A DNA stretch of 64,000 bases from Silene conica (Eukaryota > Streptophyta > Magnoliopsida > Caryophyllales > Caryophyllaceae), in the NCBI GenBank assembly GCA_029255685.2, contig CM055319.2, positions 11,580,747-11,644,746 on the forward strand, given 5' to 3'. A model generated the notes under the pieces. It did no database searches. It saw only the letters and a list, made by a program, of their open reading frames with translations, and was not told the origin of the DNA. A program made the translations under genes and the position numbers. Shown piece by piece: positions 34,791-45,552 of the stretch (its first letter is position 1; each line of letters starts with the position of its first letter).

Positions 34791-35063
34791 TCTAAAAAAA
34801 ATGTGTCATTCAAGTGTCAAGATGAGTTAATAATCACCGTTAATCAAGTTATGGTAGCCCTATAATTGTCCTACAATTCCTTTTCTAAATAAAGACCAAA
34901 ATACTCTTAAACTTTTTATATATAACCAATCATTTCAGGTTACATGGTCAACCTACTAGTTTAATATATAATACAAGATTAATTAGAGTAATAATACAAT
35001 TCCTAATTGCGCTTTTCACCACTGAGATAGTTAGTGCAACTAGCTTATTAGCTAGATTAATCA
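34791..35063. other. 3' flank of DUF506 copy 2, no gene seen
   Basis: AT-rich DNA with no feature beyond its position downstream of the minus-strand gene copy. Confidence 0.4.
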
Positions 35064-35297
35064 TTTTCATTTTCCTTAAAGAGCAACACCCAAGAGTCCA
35101 ACTCTAATTCCGCCCTTGCTAACAAAACCATATCCCTACAATAATATGATACTACTCTCGACAATATTGATTCATCAGCCTCGAACCCAACCCTTGATGA
35201 CCACTTCTTCGCTAGCCCTTCCTAACCCATTGTCGCGCTACTAGCACTCGACTCTCTGTTAGTTGTTCACTTGTAGGGGCTAAAGTACCGAGCTTGT
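35064..35297 (-). pseudogene. DUF506 copy 2, C-terminal end of exon 3
   Basis: This matches copy 1 (3628-3862) over its whole length with roughly 90% identity by eye. Damage includes a TAA close to the end of the frame and a one-base deletion in the ACCATATCCC stretch (copy 1 has ACCATTATCCC). The exon is broken at CTTGT (35293-35297) by the copia element and continues at 62072. Confidence 0.8.
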
Positions 35298-35641
35298 TAT
35301 GATACTATTGAATCTCCTTCAACAACTCACACAGGCACGAATGAATAAGCAAAGCAGTTGTAACTGATTCCTGATTTACAGGAAAGTTGTTACAAGTTAG
35401 TTACTAGATATTTTCAGTTAGTTACTAGATATTTTCATAGAAGGATCTAGAAATTGTACATGTACATAAGCAATGTACATCACTATGTTTTTAATTAATT
35501 CAATTACACATTTTATTTACCTTTGTTGTTCAAGTTCACTATTCTAAATCATCAAAATATCTTCTTCTTCTCTACACCTAACACTACTAATGTGCTTTCA
35601 AGCTTCGAGTCCATGACTTCATCTTTTTTTTTGAATTTACA
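35298..35641 (+). repeat. 5' LTR, copia C
   Basis: It begins TATGATACTATTGAATCTCC and ends GAATTTACA. The TG two bases in may be the true LTR start; the TSD fits 35298 better. Confidence 0.85.
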
Positions 35642-35653
35642 TGGTATCAGAGC
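35642..35653 (+). promoter_or_regulatory. Primer-binding site, initiator tRNA-Met, copia C
   Basis: TGGTATCAGAGC, the usual plant copia primer site, immediately follows the LTR. Confidence 0.95.
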
Positions 35654-35815
35654 AAGTTCTGAACCTGTCTCTGCATATTCGTTATATCTTCCGCTTTACT
35701 CTGAAAATCAATCTCAAGACTATTCTTAGTTCTTGCAGTTTTCAATTCGTTATCCTTTTCTTCAAAATTACAATTCGTTACTTCTTCAAAACTATTACTG
35801 CGAATTTAAATCAAA

Positions 35816-37303
35816 ATGCCGACAAATGTTCAAGATGATCAGGCTCAGTATAACCCTTTTGAGGATCCTCTTTTTCTTGATAATTCAGATCTTGCTGGAT
35901 TAAGTTTCGTGAATAGTTTGTTCAATGGACGTAATTACCGCCATTGGAGGAAGAGTATGAAGTTTGCTATGTCAGCTAAAAATAAGGAAGATTTCCTTAC
36001 TGGTCTTACTGCAATGCCAGGAATCACATCCTGTAAGTATAATTTGTGGTGGAGATGTGATTATTCTATGGTGAGATGTTGGCTTGTTAATGGCATGGAA
36101 GCAGAATTTAGAAAAGGCTTCATGTCTTGCAAGACTACAAAGCAGCTATGGGGTGAAGTTTTCAAAAGATATGGCCAAATGAATGGACCATTACTGTTTC
36201 AGCTCAAGAAGGATTTAAGAAATGTTGAGCAAGATAAGAGTTCAGTTGTTGAGTATTTTAACAAGCTAAAGAAGCATTGGGATGAAATTGAGGAAATAGA
36301 ACGTTTTCCAGATTGCAGTTGTGGTGTACTGGCCAAGTGCACCTGTAATCTTCTTTAAAAAAATGCTTGAAAAAGCAACCATGGAGAAAGTACTTACGTT
36401 CTTTATGGGACTAAGTGATGATTATGACAATGTGAAGTCACAAATTTTGGCTATGGAGCCACTTCCTCCCATCAACAAAGTATATGCCATTATTCAACAA
36501 GTTGAATCTCAGAAAAGGATTTCTAATGTCATGAATTCAGTGCATGACATGAGTGCTTTGTACTCTAACAAATAAGGCAATTACTCTCCTAAACAACAAG
36601 GACATTCATCTAGCAACCAAGGGAACTGGAAGAAGGATAAAAGGTCTAAAACAAACAAGAGGTGGTGCACTCATTGCAGCAAATCAGGACATTTTCAGAG
36701 AGTCCTGCTTTGTTCTTCACCCAGAATTAAAGGAGCAGTATCTTGCTCGTTTCTCTAGTAATGCTAGGGTTCAAGAGGTAGATGGACATCCAGCTGGAGT
36801 AGCTGACACACCAATGGAGGTTCATCATTATCAAGCAGCATCATCTCAGACTCATTCTGATCATCAGGGTGCTCATATGGCTAATGCAAACATTGCAAAA
36901 TGTTGTATTTCAACAAGTCGTGTAGATGTTACAAAAACAACAACGTGCCAATGCTAATTCAGTAGAAGAGCACGCCAATGTATCAGTTAAATTTGCAGGT
37001 ACTGCCCTAGTAACTAATATTATCACTTTTGCGTGCAATATTGCTGATTGTGATTGGATCATCGATTCTGGTACTAGTGATCATATGACAGCCAAAAAAT
37101 CATATTTTTCTTCTATACGACTGTTATCTAAGCCAATTATTGTTGGGCTACCTGAAGAAACTACCAAATTGGTGCGTTATATTGGAGAAATCCAACTGCA
37201 TCCTTCATTTGTTTTGCATAATGTGTTATACATCCCTAAATTCACTGCCCTACTCTTTCTTCAAATGCTGCTTATTCTCAGTCCTTCAATGTGTTTAATC
37301 TAG
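35816..37303 (+). pseudogene. Copia C gag and protease, frameshifted
   Basis: Gag starts at ATG 35816 and carries a copia gag N-terminal stretch (LFNGRNYRHWRKSMKFAMSA) and UBN2-type helices (TTKQLWGEVFKRYGQMNGP). A frameshift at the A run near 36355 ends that frame. The next frame continues with MGLSDDYDNVKSQILAMEPL to 36575. A damaged CCHC knuckle (CTHCSKSGHF) lies near 36670. Protease follows at about 37020-37300 with the active-site motif WIIDSGTSDHMT. No integrase follows. Confidence 0.85.
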
Positions 37304-37673
37304 ACACCTATCTATTTCTTATCAAGCTTCTTTGAATGCTGTTTTAAACACCATGGAACCTGCCAACTACTCACAAGCAAAGAAAAATCCTAAGTGGATA
37401 GCTGATACGTGTCTATTTTATGATGTTTTACATCTATTTTTACACGTATTTGGTCGCTCATTTACTATGTTTTAGCCTTTATTTCCCACAAATCGTGTAC
37501 TTTCGTATTTTTATGCACTTTTGCAGATTTATGCGGAAAAGAAGCAATTTAGCACCAAATCCATATCCTCAAGTCTTTTGCTTAATTAGGGAATTAATGG
37601 AAAGTCAACTGGAGTCAAAAGTCAAGTGCCAAAAGTCAAAACAAGAGAAATCCGAAGATTTCCGTACAGAGGC

Positions 37674-37806
37674 GGTCGACCGACCACCCAAACGGGTCGG
37701 CCGACCAGTCCTGAATTTTAATGAAGCCCAAATTTCAAGGAATGCCGGAAATAAAAGAAGCCCAGCAAGAAACGGTCGACCGACCCATATAGTAGGTCGA
37801 CCGACC
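37674..37806. promoter_or_regulatory. GGTCGACCGACC box pairs upstream of LTR1 TATA
   Basis: Two pairs occur: 37674/37695 (the second box is the perfect palindrome GGTCGGCCGACC) and 37774/37795. In each pair starts are 21 bp apart with exactly nine bases between boxes. Confidence 0.8.
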
Positions 37807-37882
37807 ACAACAGAAGCCCATACGATTCTTTTTCGGAAATAAATTAGAATTAGAGTCTTTAGGAAACTCTAATCTCTTACCC

Positions 37883-37890
37883 TATATAAG
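37883..37890 (+). promoter_or_regulatory. TATA box, family III LTR1
   Basis: TATATAAG; the same octamer occurs at 44448-44455 in LTR2 and 56153-56160 in LTR3. Confidence 0.65.
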
Positions 37891-38293
37891 CTAATCTTGT
37901 AGCTAGGGTTTATTAGAAAGTTTTGCATCGAATCATCTAGTATCAAGTTTTATCATACTTAGTTTTATTTCAAGCTTTAGTTTTGTAATCTTTCAATAGT
38001 TCCCAAGCATTCATCAATGAAGTTAGTTTCTTTCTGCCCTAATTCCAAATTGTGGTAATTACTCTTTTAATCTTGCTTTATTATCGTTCTTGTTTTTATT
38101 ACAATTGTTAAGTTAGAATCCCATGCTTTATTGAATCTTGCATGCTTAAATTATTTACTATGTTCTCCATGTTTATTCCCAATTTTATAATCGTCTTAAC
38201 AATCATGAGTAGCTAATTTTCATATGTTAGGATGTAGGGGATAAATATGCGTAGGTAGATAAAATTCGAAAGACCGACCTGTAGCAGGACCAC

Positions 38294-38367
38294 GGTCGGC
38301 CGACCGGAATAGCTGGTCGGTCGACCGAGGCCGTGGTCGGCCGACTGGAGTAGCTGGTCGGTCGACC
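38294..38367. promoter_or_regulatory. Box quartet in LTR1 downstream of the TATA box
   Basis: Boxes GGTCGGCCGACC (or its ACT variant) and GGTCGGTCGACC alternate, starting at 38294, 38315, 38335 and 38356. As RNA each pair can close a 12-bp stem with a nine-base loop (GGARTAGCT). Confidence 0.8.
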
Positions 38368-38969
38368 ACTCGCGTTTTTTTTCTTATTTCGTCTTTTCTT
38401 GTCAATTATAATATCCTGCAATGAGACCATAAGGAGACTTGTAGGATGTTAGTAATGACCTACCCAAGATTGAAAGATACGGGAAGGGCATTGGTTTACA
38501 CCTTAAGACGGATAGGTTACTCAAGGCTGAAAGGTATGTGACCTGGAATTTAGGAATCACCCTTATTGTTGACACCCAATAATTGTGAGACCTAGGAACT
38601 AATAGCATAGGCCGAAAGGAGCTATTAGGTAGCATAGACCTAAAAAGATATGTTACACCCCCTTACGCGACTGCAATACATGTTGACCTTAGGATTTATT
38701 TTACCTTAGCTATTTATTACCCGAACATCCTAGCATCCCTTTTTATTATATTTTATTCTCATCTTTTATTTTTTTTGTTTATTTTAATCTTTGCCTTAGA
38801 CATAGTAATTAACCAATAAAACCCCCAAATTTGTTACCTTTAAACAGTAACATTCAACAATAAACATTCCCCACCTCCTTGTGGTTCGACCCTGACTTTC
38901 ACTATCTATTGTTAAAGTTAGGAATTATAAATTTTATCTTTGGTACCCTCAACGACGGGCATCAAATTT

Positions 38970-38987
38970 TGGCGCCGTTGCCGGGGA
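38970..38987 (+). promoter_or_regulatory. Primer-binding site, tRNA-Asp, family III copy A
   Basis: TGGCGCCGTTGCCGGGGA lies five bases after LTR1. Confidence 0.92.
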
Positions 38988-39089
38988 GGTGACGCCAGTG
39001 TTTATTGTTTTTTGTTTTTGTTTCCCTTTTTGTTTAAGGAACTTTTTGTTCCTTAAACCCTCTCACTTTTTTCTTGTAGTTTCCATCTT

Positions 39090-41960
39090 ATGCGCAGGTC
39101 AGTTCAAGGAGAACTCCTACCACTTGACCTCGAAATTAAGAGGACTCTTAGAGAAAGAAGAAAACAACTTCTAGCAAATCAGGAAGGAGGCTCACCATCT
39201 TCCTTATTTCAAGAAGGCTTATTCGAATTACCACCATCTTCACCAAAAACACCACCTTCACAACCAAATTCACCCATCAATCCACCTTCACCAAAAACAC
39301 CATCTTTTACCTACTTTCCAGTTTTTCCTAAAGAAGAAGAGAACATGACAGAGGAAGCTACTATTGCCAGTCACTCCATGCCTCAGGCAAAGGACCTATA
39401 CAAAGGGTTCACTTTACCTGCAGGTACTGGGAAGCCATTCGAGGCCAAGCCTGCCTATATTACTATGGTTGAAAGAAACCAATTTGGAGGCTCGGCCAAT
39501 GAGGATGCTGCTAAGCATATTGAAATCTTCACAGATTACATATGCTCTATAGCACCCCCAGAAGGAGTAACGCAGGACCAGATTAAACAGACCATGTTTA
39601 TCTTCTCCCTTAGGGACTCTGCGAGAGAGTGGTACAGAGATCTTGACTGCACTGCTGCGGGAGTCACAGATTGGAACACCTTAGCCTTAGCATTCTACAG
39701 GAAATATTATTCCGCGTCAAAGACTAATGCTTTAAGGGCGCAGATTACTAATTTCAAGCAAGGTCCCAATGAAGACTTTAGCGAGGCGTGGGACAGGTTC
39801 AAGAGACTTGTTCGATCCATACCACATCACGGATTCGAACAATGGTTTCTTTGCAACCAGTTCTACAATGGCCTCTATGATGACAACAGGGCCTATTTAG
39901 ATGCTGCAGCTAATGGGAGATTCCAAGATAATTCAGGAGAGACTAACGGTCTCAAGTTAATAGAAGATGTTGCTGTGCACCGTGCTGAGCATGGTACTTC
40001 CAGAGGAAATCAGAGGAAAAACGAGTACAACCTGTCAGCAATTAAGGCCTTGACTGCCAAGTTAGAAAAATTTGAGGCTGCAGGAAAGCTCGATCTAGGG
40101 AGTGGAAGCAAGGGAGGAATTTACCAAGTGAACGCCGTCCAGGACGGACCCTTTGCTTGTGAAAGGTGCGGTGGAGAAGGGCATGTGTCAAAGTTCTGTA
40201 CTTCATCTAATGAAACATGTGCCGCTTTTCAGCATTATCGTGGGAACAATTTCTATGACCCAAATAATAACAATGTCCATCCCAACTTAAGGTGGACAAG
40301 CCAGAATGTTCAAAACCCACAACACATGCAACCTCAGCAAAATTCCACTTATGTACCCCCACATAAACAAAACTTCCAAAGACCACCTTTCAACCCTCAA
40401 CCACCTTCTAATCCACCACCCAACACAGATGCTCTTATCCAAAATCTTATCGGGTTGGTTCAGAAGGAGTCACAGGCTAGAGAGGCAGGGATGAAGATGT
40501 TAGAGTCCCAGATTGCTCAGATCGCGAGCAAGAATGATACTAGGGCTCCGGGTCAACTTCCGACCAAACCAGACCAGAAGAAAGAGACTCTAAACGTCGT
40601 AACCCTGTGAAGTGGAGCTAAAGTGGGGGCTGAGAAAGAAAAACAGGCGAGTAGCAGCGAAGGCGGTCGACCGACCGAAAAATCTGGTCGACCGACCGCA
40701 GATCAGGATCCAGAAATTTTGCCTGAACAGGAGACTGGTCGACCGACCGAAGATTCTGGTCGACCGACCATTGAAGCAGAACCTGAAGTTCCCTTTCGTC
40801 CAGATTTGCCGAATAACTTGCGGGATTTCCTTTTCAGGGGTGACAAGACCCCCAGGTTTTTAAAAAGGGCTGCAAATACGGAATCCTCAGCTGCTCCTTT
40901 TCCAGAGAGACTCGTGCCTTCAAAGGATCAGGTATCTTTTGACAAATTTAAAGATGTGATTCGTTCATTGAATGTTCAAGTCCCATTTTTAGAATTAGTT
41001 CAACAGGTTCCTTCATATCTTAAATTCATGAGACAACTTTTGTCACGAAAGAGGTCTCTAGAAAAGGTTGAGTCGGTAGCCCTCACTGAAGAGTCATCCA
41101 GTTATTTAACGCATGTCATTGCCCCTCATAAACTAGAAGACCCTGGTAGTTTTTCTGTCCCCTGTAATATAGGAACCTTCCCAGTTAAGAAGGCTTTATG
41201 CGACTTAGGTGCTAGTATAAGTGTCATGCCCCTAAGCGTTGCCTTAAAACTAGGAATGACCGAATTTGCAGTGACCAGTATGACAGTCCAGATGGCTGAT
41301 CGCACATCTATGGAACCTGTAGGGGTGTTAGAAAACATCCTTGTCCGTATCGACAGGTTCTTCTTCCCAGTCGACTTTGTAGTTTTGGACATCCCAGAGG
41401 ATGCCCATATACCTATAATTCTAGGAAGACCCTTTCTTCACACTGCGGGTGCCATTATAGATGTAGGTACTGGGACTCTAACCTTTAAAGTAGGCAAGCA
41501 TTCTATTATCTATGGACTATCCTATAGGAAGAAGGACGCTATGACCCCCATCACATGTAATGCTATCACTTCTGAGAAAAAGTATGAGGTCATCACTACT
41601 TCTCCACCTTTATTACCTGTTCCTGTATCTGTTTTTACACCTCCGCCCCAGATTGGGAGCAATAGGGAGGACACTTCTATTATGACTATTGCAGGAACTG
41701 GTTTTGGGAAACCCAAAGTGAAGGAAGCCATCGTCCAGAGAGGAGGAATGGGATGCTTAAGCTATGAAGAGGATGAGGATCCAGACGTCGTGGATCGGGA
41801 GGAGAAAAAGAAGAGGAGGCAAGCTCAAGAAGAGAGACCGTCGCAAATACTTTGCGACGGCGGAAAGAAGATGTGTTTTGCTACTAAAGCAAAAACCGTG
41901 GAGACTACGGCATGTCGTCAGAAGCCGTGGTCGGATATCTTCCGCATCTTTAGCGGATAG
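39090..41960 (+). pseudogene. Family III gag-protease, copy A, one nonsense codon
   Basis: The frame from ATG 39090 encodes a proline-rich N-terminus, then a retrotransposon gag domain (AREWYRDLDCTAAGVTDWN, EAWDRFKRLVRSIPHHGF), a CCHC knuckle (CERCGGEGHVSKFC), and a Q/P/N-rich stretch. A TGA at 40608-40610 breaks it; copy B has a sense codon there. In the same frame it continues with the box-encoded GRPTEKSGRPT repeats. Then come the protease (KKALCDLGASISVMPL, aspartate in a DLG context as in other Athila-type proteases; IPIILGRPFLH) and a stop at 41960 after a K/R-rich tail. No RT or integrase follows. Confidence 0.88.
40665..40769. repeat. Box pairs inside gag-protease linker, copy A
   Basis: GGTCGACCGACC starts at 40665, 40686, 40737 and 40758, spaced 21, 51 and 21 bp. 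The loops GAAAAATCT and GAAGATTCT are nine bases. They encode four GRPT peptides. Confidence 0.85.
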
Positions 41961-43967
41961 TTGTTTTTAAGTTGCAGTTTTAAGACAATTTATTTTATGT
42001 TGTGTGAGACTTTTTAATTTTGTTTGCTAGTAGTTTTAGATCCTTTCCTTTATGTTTGAGTAGTTAAAACTTTAAGAATCGTTCCGGGCATCTCGCGCAT
42101 TGTTGGGCGCACATATTTTCTTGCTTTTTCAGGATTTACGAAGAAATGAAGACCTCCAGGACGCAGAGGGTCGACCGACCAGAAACATCGGTCGGTCGAC
42201 CAGAGACGCTGTATCGCTGAATTTTCTGTGATTCACAGGAGGTCGGTCGACCTGTTACACCGGTCGGTCGACCTGCTCTCCGCTGTAGTCTTTCGTTTCT
42301 CTTACTCAGAAATCGCAAAATTGACTTGGATACTTGAGTGGCACTGCTGACCACCAAAACCTCCCAGCTTACGCTGGTTTGGGGAGGTTTTTCTCATACA
42401 TCTATTAACCCAGTGAGTTCTTTCCAGTTTTTCCTTAGTTTTTAATTTCTTTGCATCTTTCTTTTAATTTTCTGAAACCTTTACTTAGGCTAATGCACAA
42501 TGGGGACATTGTGCGGGTTGGTTTGGGGAATGGTTTCGTGTCACATGCATTGCATATTGTCACACGTTTATTGCATTTCTGTCTTGCATCGTTCTTTTCT
42601 TTATTTTCCTTACATATACAAAAATCCAAAAAAAATGAAAAAATTCAAAAATTCCAAAAAAATGCACGTTTATTTTAGCATATAGGTCGAGTCGGAACGA
42701 AAGTATTTCAAGGATGATTTAGCTATCTTATATGTTTATATCTTTACCTTGCCTTGTCAACTTGTTTTAGTATGAGAATCTTTCGCATATCTACGAGTTT
42801 TTGTCAACTTGCATATCTTGAGACTTGACTTATACCTTGGCAACCTACTATACATTCTAAGGTTTAGAGCTTATTTCCTGGTTTCATTCTTAAACCAGTT
42901 GTCTAGGATGTGAGTAGTACTCCCCTTGGAACATGTTACATCAATATGCATAAACATGAACTTGAATTGCTATATACTTGTTTTACTATCTCGTTTTGTG
43001 AGTCTTGATACGTGCATTTGGGATCCCTTTTCTCATATTTACCCATAAGCCTTACATAGCCAGAATTGCCTTTTTATTCCCCCAAAACTACATCCCATAC
43101 TTAGCCTACCCTTCCAAGCTAGTATTTGTGGTCTTTGGTTTATTTTTTTGAGGCATCTTGATTTGTATGCTATCATGAGCAAAAAGAGAAAGAAAAGAAA
43201 GAAAAGAAAAAGAACAAGAAAAATTCAGAAAAGAAAGAAGAAAAACGAAAAAAAAATCCGGAAAATACAGAACCAGTCGACCGACCGCCTTAATGGGTCG
43301 GCCGACCACCTGACATCATCAGAAAAAAAATTCGTTCCAAAAATCCCTTTCTTTTATATGTTATCACTCCCGTGCTTCATTCAAAAATATTTGGGAGTCC
43401 TTTCTTATATTTAATGTGAGAGTTGTGCTACAAAAAGAGCACTTTCTTAATATCAAAAAAAAATTTGTGAATTATGTTGTTGGGAAACGGTTTTACTAGC
43501 TTGGCTACTAACCCCACATATCCAAAAACATCTTGACCACTTTTACCTTTTACCTCACATATCTTTCATTACCCCAATTGCATGTATCTGAGTCACTTAA
43601 TGGGATTGTTATACAAAGTTGTAGAATTCTTGTTCATGTTAGATTGCAGGCATGTTTTCATGGGTCGCAGTTAGGTGAGTGTCTCAACAAAATTACTTCT
43701 TTCTATCTTCTACATATACTCACCCTTTGCTTCATGAGTGTCTCGAGCGTACCGCGAGAGTCCATAGTATAAAGTCTCTATAGTCTCTAGTGTTGCAAGT
43801 TTGACGACACTATAACTCGTTTGCATAATTTAAATACTTTCTCATTTTGTACTTGGCATTGGTATAGGCTTACATGTAAATTTCGCTCTGAGATTGAAAT
43901 CGTTCCATTAGTTAGGATCGAGTCTATTTCCTGCTTGAGGGCAAGCAAGGGTTTGGTTTGGGGAATT
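41961..43967 (+). other. Family III 3' non-coding module, copy A
   Basis: No protein is supported. It holds box pairs at 42169/42190, 42241/42262 and 43275/43296; two polypurine-like TGGTTTGGGGA tracts (42375 and 42519); a perfect hairpin GCACAATG-GGGA-CATTGTGC (42495-42514); a 70-bp A/G tract (43180-43250); and the terminal polypurine tract GGGTTTGGTTTGGGGAATT before LTR2. Layout matches family II. Confidence 0.75.
42495..42514 (+). other. Conserved hairpin in the family III 3' module
   Basis: GCACAATGGGGACATTGTGC folds into an 8-bp stem with loop GGGA. The copy in region B is at 54200-54219. The family II counterpart is at 26432-26451. Confidence 0.65.
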
Positions 43968-45529
43968 TGATACGTGTCTATTTTATGATGTTTTACATTT
44001 ATTTTTACACGTATTTGGTCGCTCATTTACTATGTTTTAGCCTTTATTTCCCACAAATCGTGTACTTTCGTATTTTTATGCACTTTTGCAGATTTATGCG
44101 GAAAAGAAGCAATTTAGCACCAAATCCATATCCTCAAGTCTTTTGCTTAATTAGGGAATTAATGGAAAGTCAACTGGAGTCAAAAGTCAAGTGCCAAAAG
44201 TCAAAACAAGAGAAATCCGAAGATTTCCGTACAGAGGCGGTCGGCCGACCACCCAAACGGGTCGGCCGACCAGTCCTGAATTTTAATGAAGCCCAAATTT
44301 CAAGGAATGCCGGAAATAAAAGAAGCCCAGCAAGAAACGGTCGACCGACCCATATAGTAGGTCGACCGACCACAACAGAAGCCCATACGATTCTTTTTCG
44401 GAAATAAATTAGAATTAGAGTCTTTAGGAAACTCTAATCTCTTACCCTATATAAGCTAATCTTGTAGCTAGGGTTTATTAGCAAGTTTTGCATCGAATCA
44501 TCTAGTATCAAGTTTTATCATACTTAATTTTATTTCAAGCTTTAGTTTTGTAATCTTTCAATAGTTCCCAAGCATTCATCAATAAAGTTAGTTTCTTTTT
44601 GCCCTAATTCCAAATTGTGGTAATTACTCTTTTAATCTTGCTTTATTATCGTTCTTGTTTTTATTACAATTGTTAAGTTAGAATCCCATGCTTTATTGAA
44701 TCTTGCATGCTTAAATTATTTACTATGTTCTCCATGTTTATTCCCAATTTTATAATCGTCTTAACAATCATGAGTAGCTAATTTTCATATGTTAGGATGT
44801 AGGGGATAAATATGCGTAGGTAGATAAAATTCGAAAGACCGACCTGTAGCAGGACCACGGTCGGCCGACCGGAATAGCTGGTCGGTCGACCGAGGCCGTG
44901 GTCGGCCGACTGGAGTAGCTGGTCGGTCGACCACTCGCGTTTGTTTTCTTATTTCGTCTTTTCTTGTCAATTATAATATCCTGCAATGAGACCATAAGGA
45001 GACTTGTAGGATGTTAGTAATGACCTACCCAAGATTGAAAGATACGGGAAGGGCATTGGTTTACACCTTAAGACGGATAGGTTACTCAAGGCTGAAAGGT
45101 ATGTGACCTGGAATTTAGGAATCACCCTTATTGTTGACACCCAATAATTGTGAGACCTAGGAACTAATAGCATAGGCCGAAAGGAGCTATTAGGTAGCAT
45201 AGACCTAAAAAGATATGTTACACCCCCTTACGCGACTGCAATACATGTTGACCTTAGGATTTATTTTACCTTAGCTATTTATTACCCGAACATCCTAGCA
45301 TCCCTTTTTATTATATTTTATTCTCATCTTTTATTTTTTTTGTTTATTTTAATCTTTGCCTTAGACATAGTAATTAACCAATAAAACCCCCAAATTTGTT
45401 ACCTTTAAACATTAACATTCAACAATAAACATTCCCCACCTCCTTGTGGTTCGACCCTGACTTTCACTATCTATTGTTAAAGTTAGGAATTATAAATTTT
45501 ATCTTTGGTACCCTCAACGACGGGCATCA
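43968..45529 (+). repeat. LTR2 (central), family III
   Basis: It is 1562 bp, nearly identical to LTR1, and serves as the 3' LTR of copy A and 5' LTR of copy B. Boxes and TATA (44448) are at the same places as in LTR1. Confidence 0.92.
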
Positions 45530-45534
45530 AATTT

Positions 45535-45552
45535 TGGCGCCGTTGCCGGGGA
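45535..45552 (+). promoter_or_regulatory. Primer-binding site, tRNA-Asp, family III copy B
   Basis: TGGCGCCGTTGCCGGGGA after LTR2. Confidence 0.92.

Larger units (their letters stand above)
37403..38964 (+). repeat. LTR1, family III
   Basis: TGATACGTGTCTATTTTATG to ACGACGGGCATCA, 1562 bp. Box pairs start at 37674/37695 and 37774/37795 upstream of the TATA box (37883), and at 38294/38315/38335/38356 downstream. Confidence 0.92.

Noticed and set aside
34221-34795. Overlapping long frames on both strands (G/W-rich on minus, Q/N-rich on plus)
   Set aside because: No domain is recognisable. Overlap of several frames and skewed composition point to non-coding or decayed LINE sequence.
38402-38635. 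Minus-strand 77-codon frame, present in LTR1, LTR2, LTR3 and the solo LTR
   Set aside because: Its repetition only reflects LTR copies. No start context, domain or promoter on that strand was seen.
40612-40863. Alternate frame encoding DRPKNLVDRP repeats
   Set aside because: It is the second frame of the GGTCGACCGACC boxes; the gag-protease frame (GRPT) is the one continuous with known domains.
41961-43967. Possible env-like gene downstream of protease, as in some Athila elements
   Set aside because: No frame of useful length, signal peptide or membrane segment was found in either copy or in family II.
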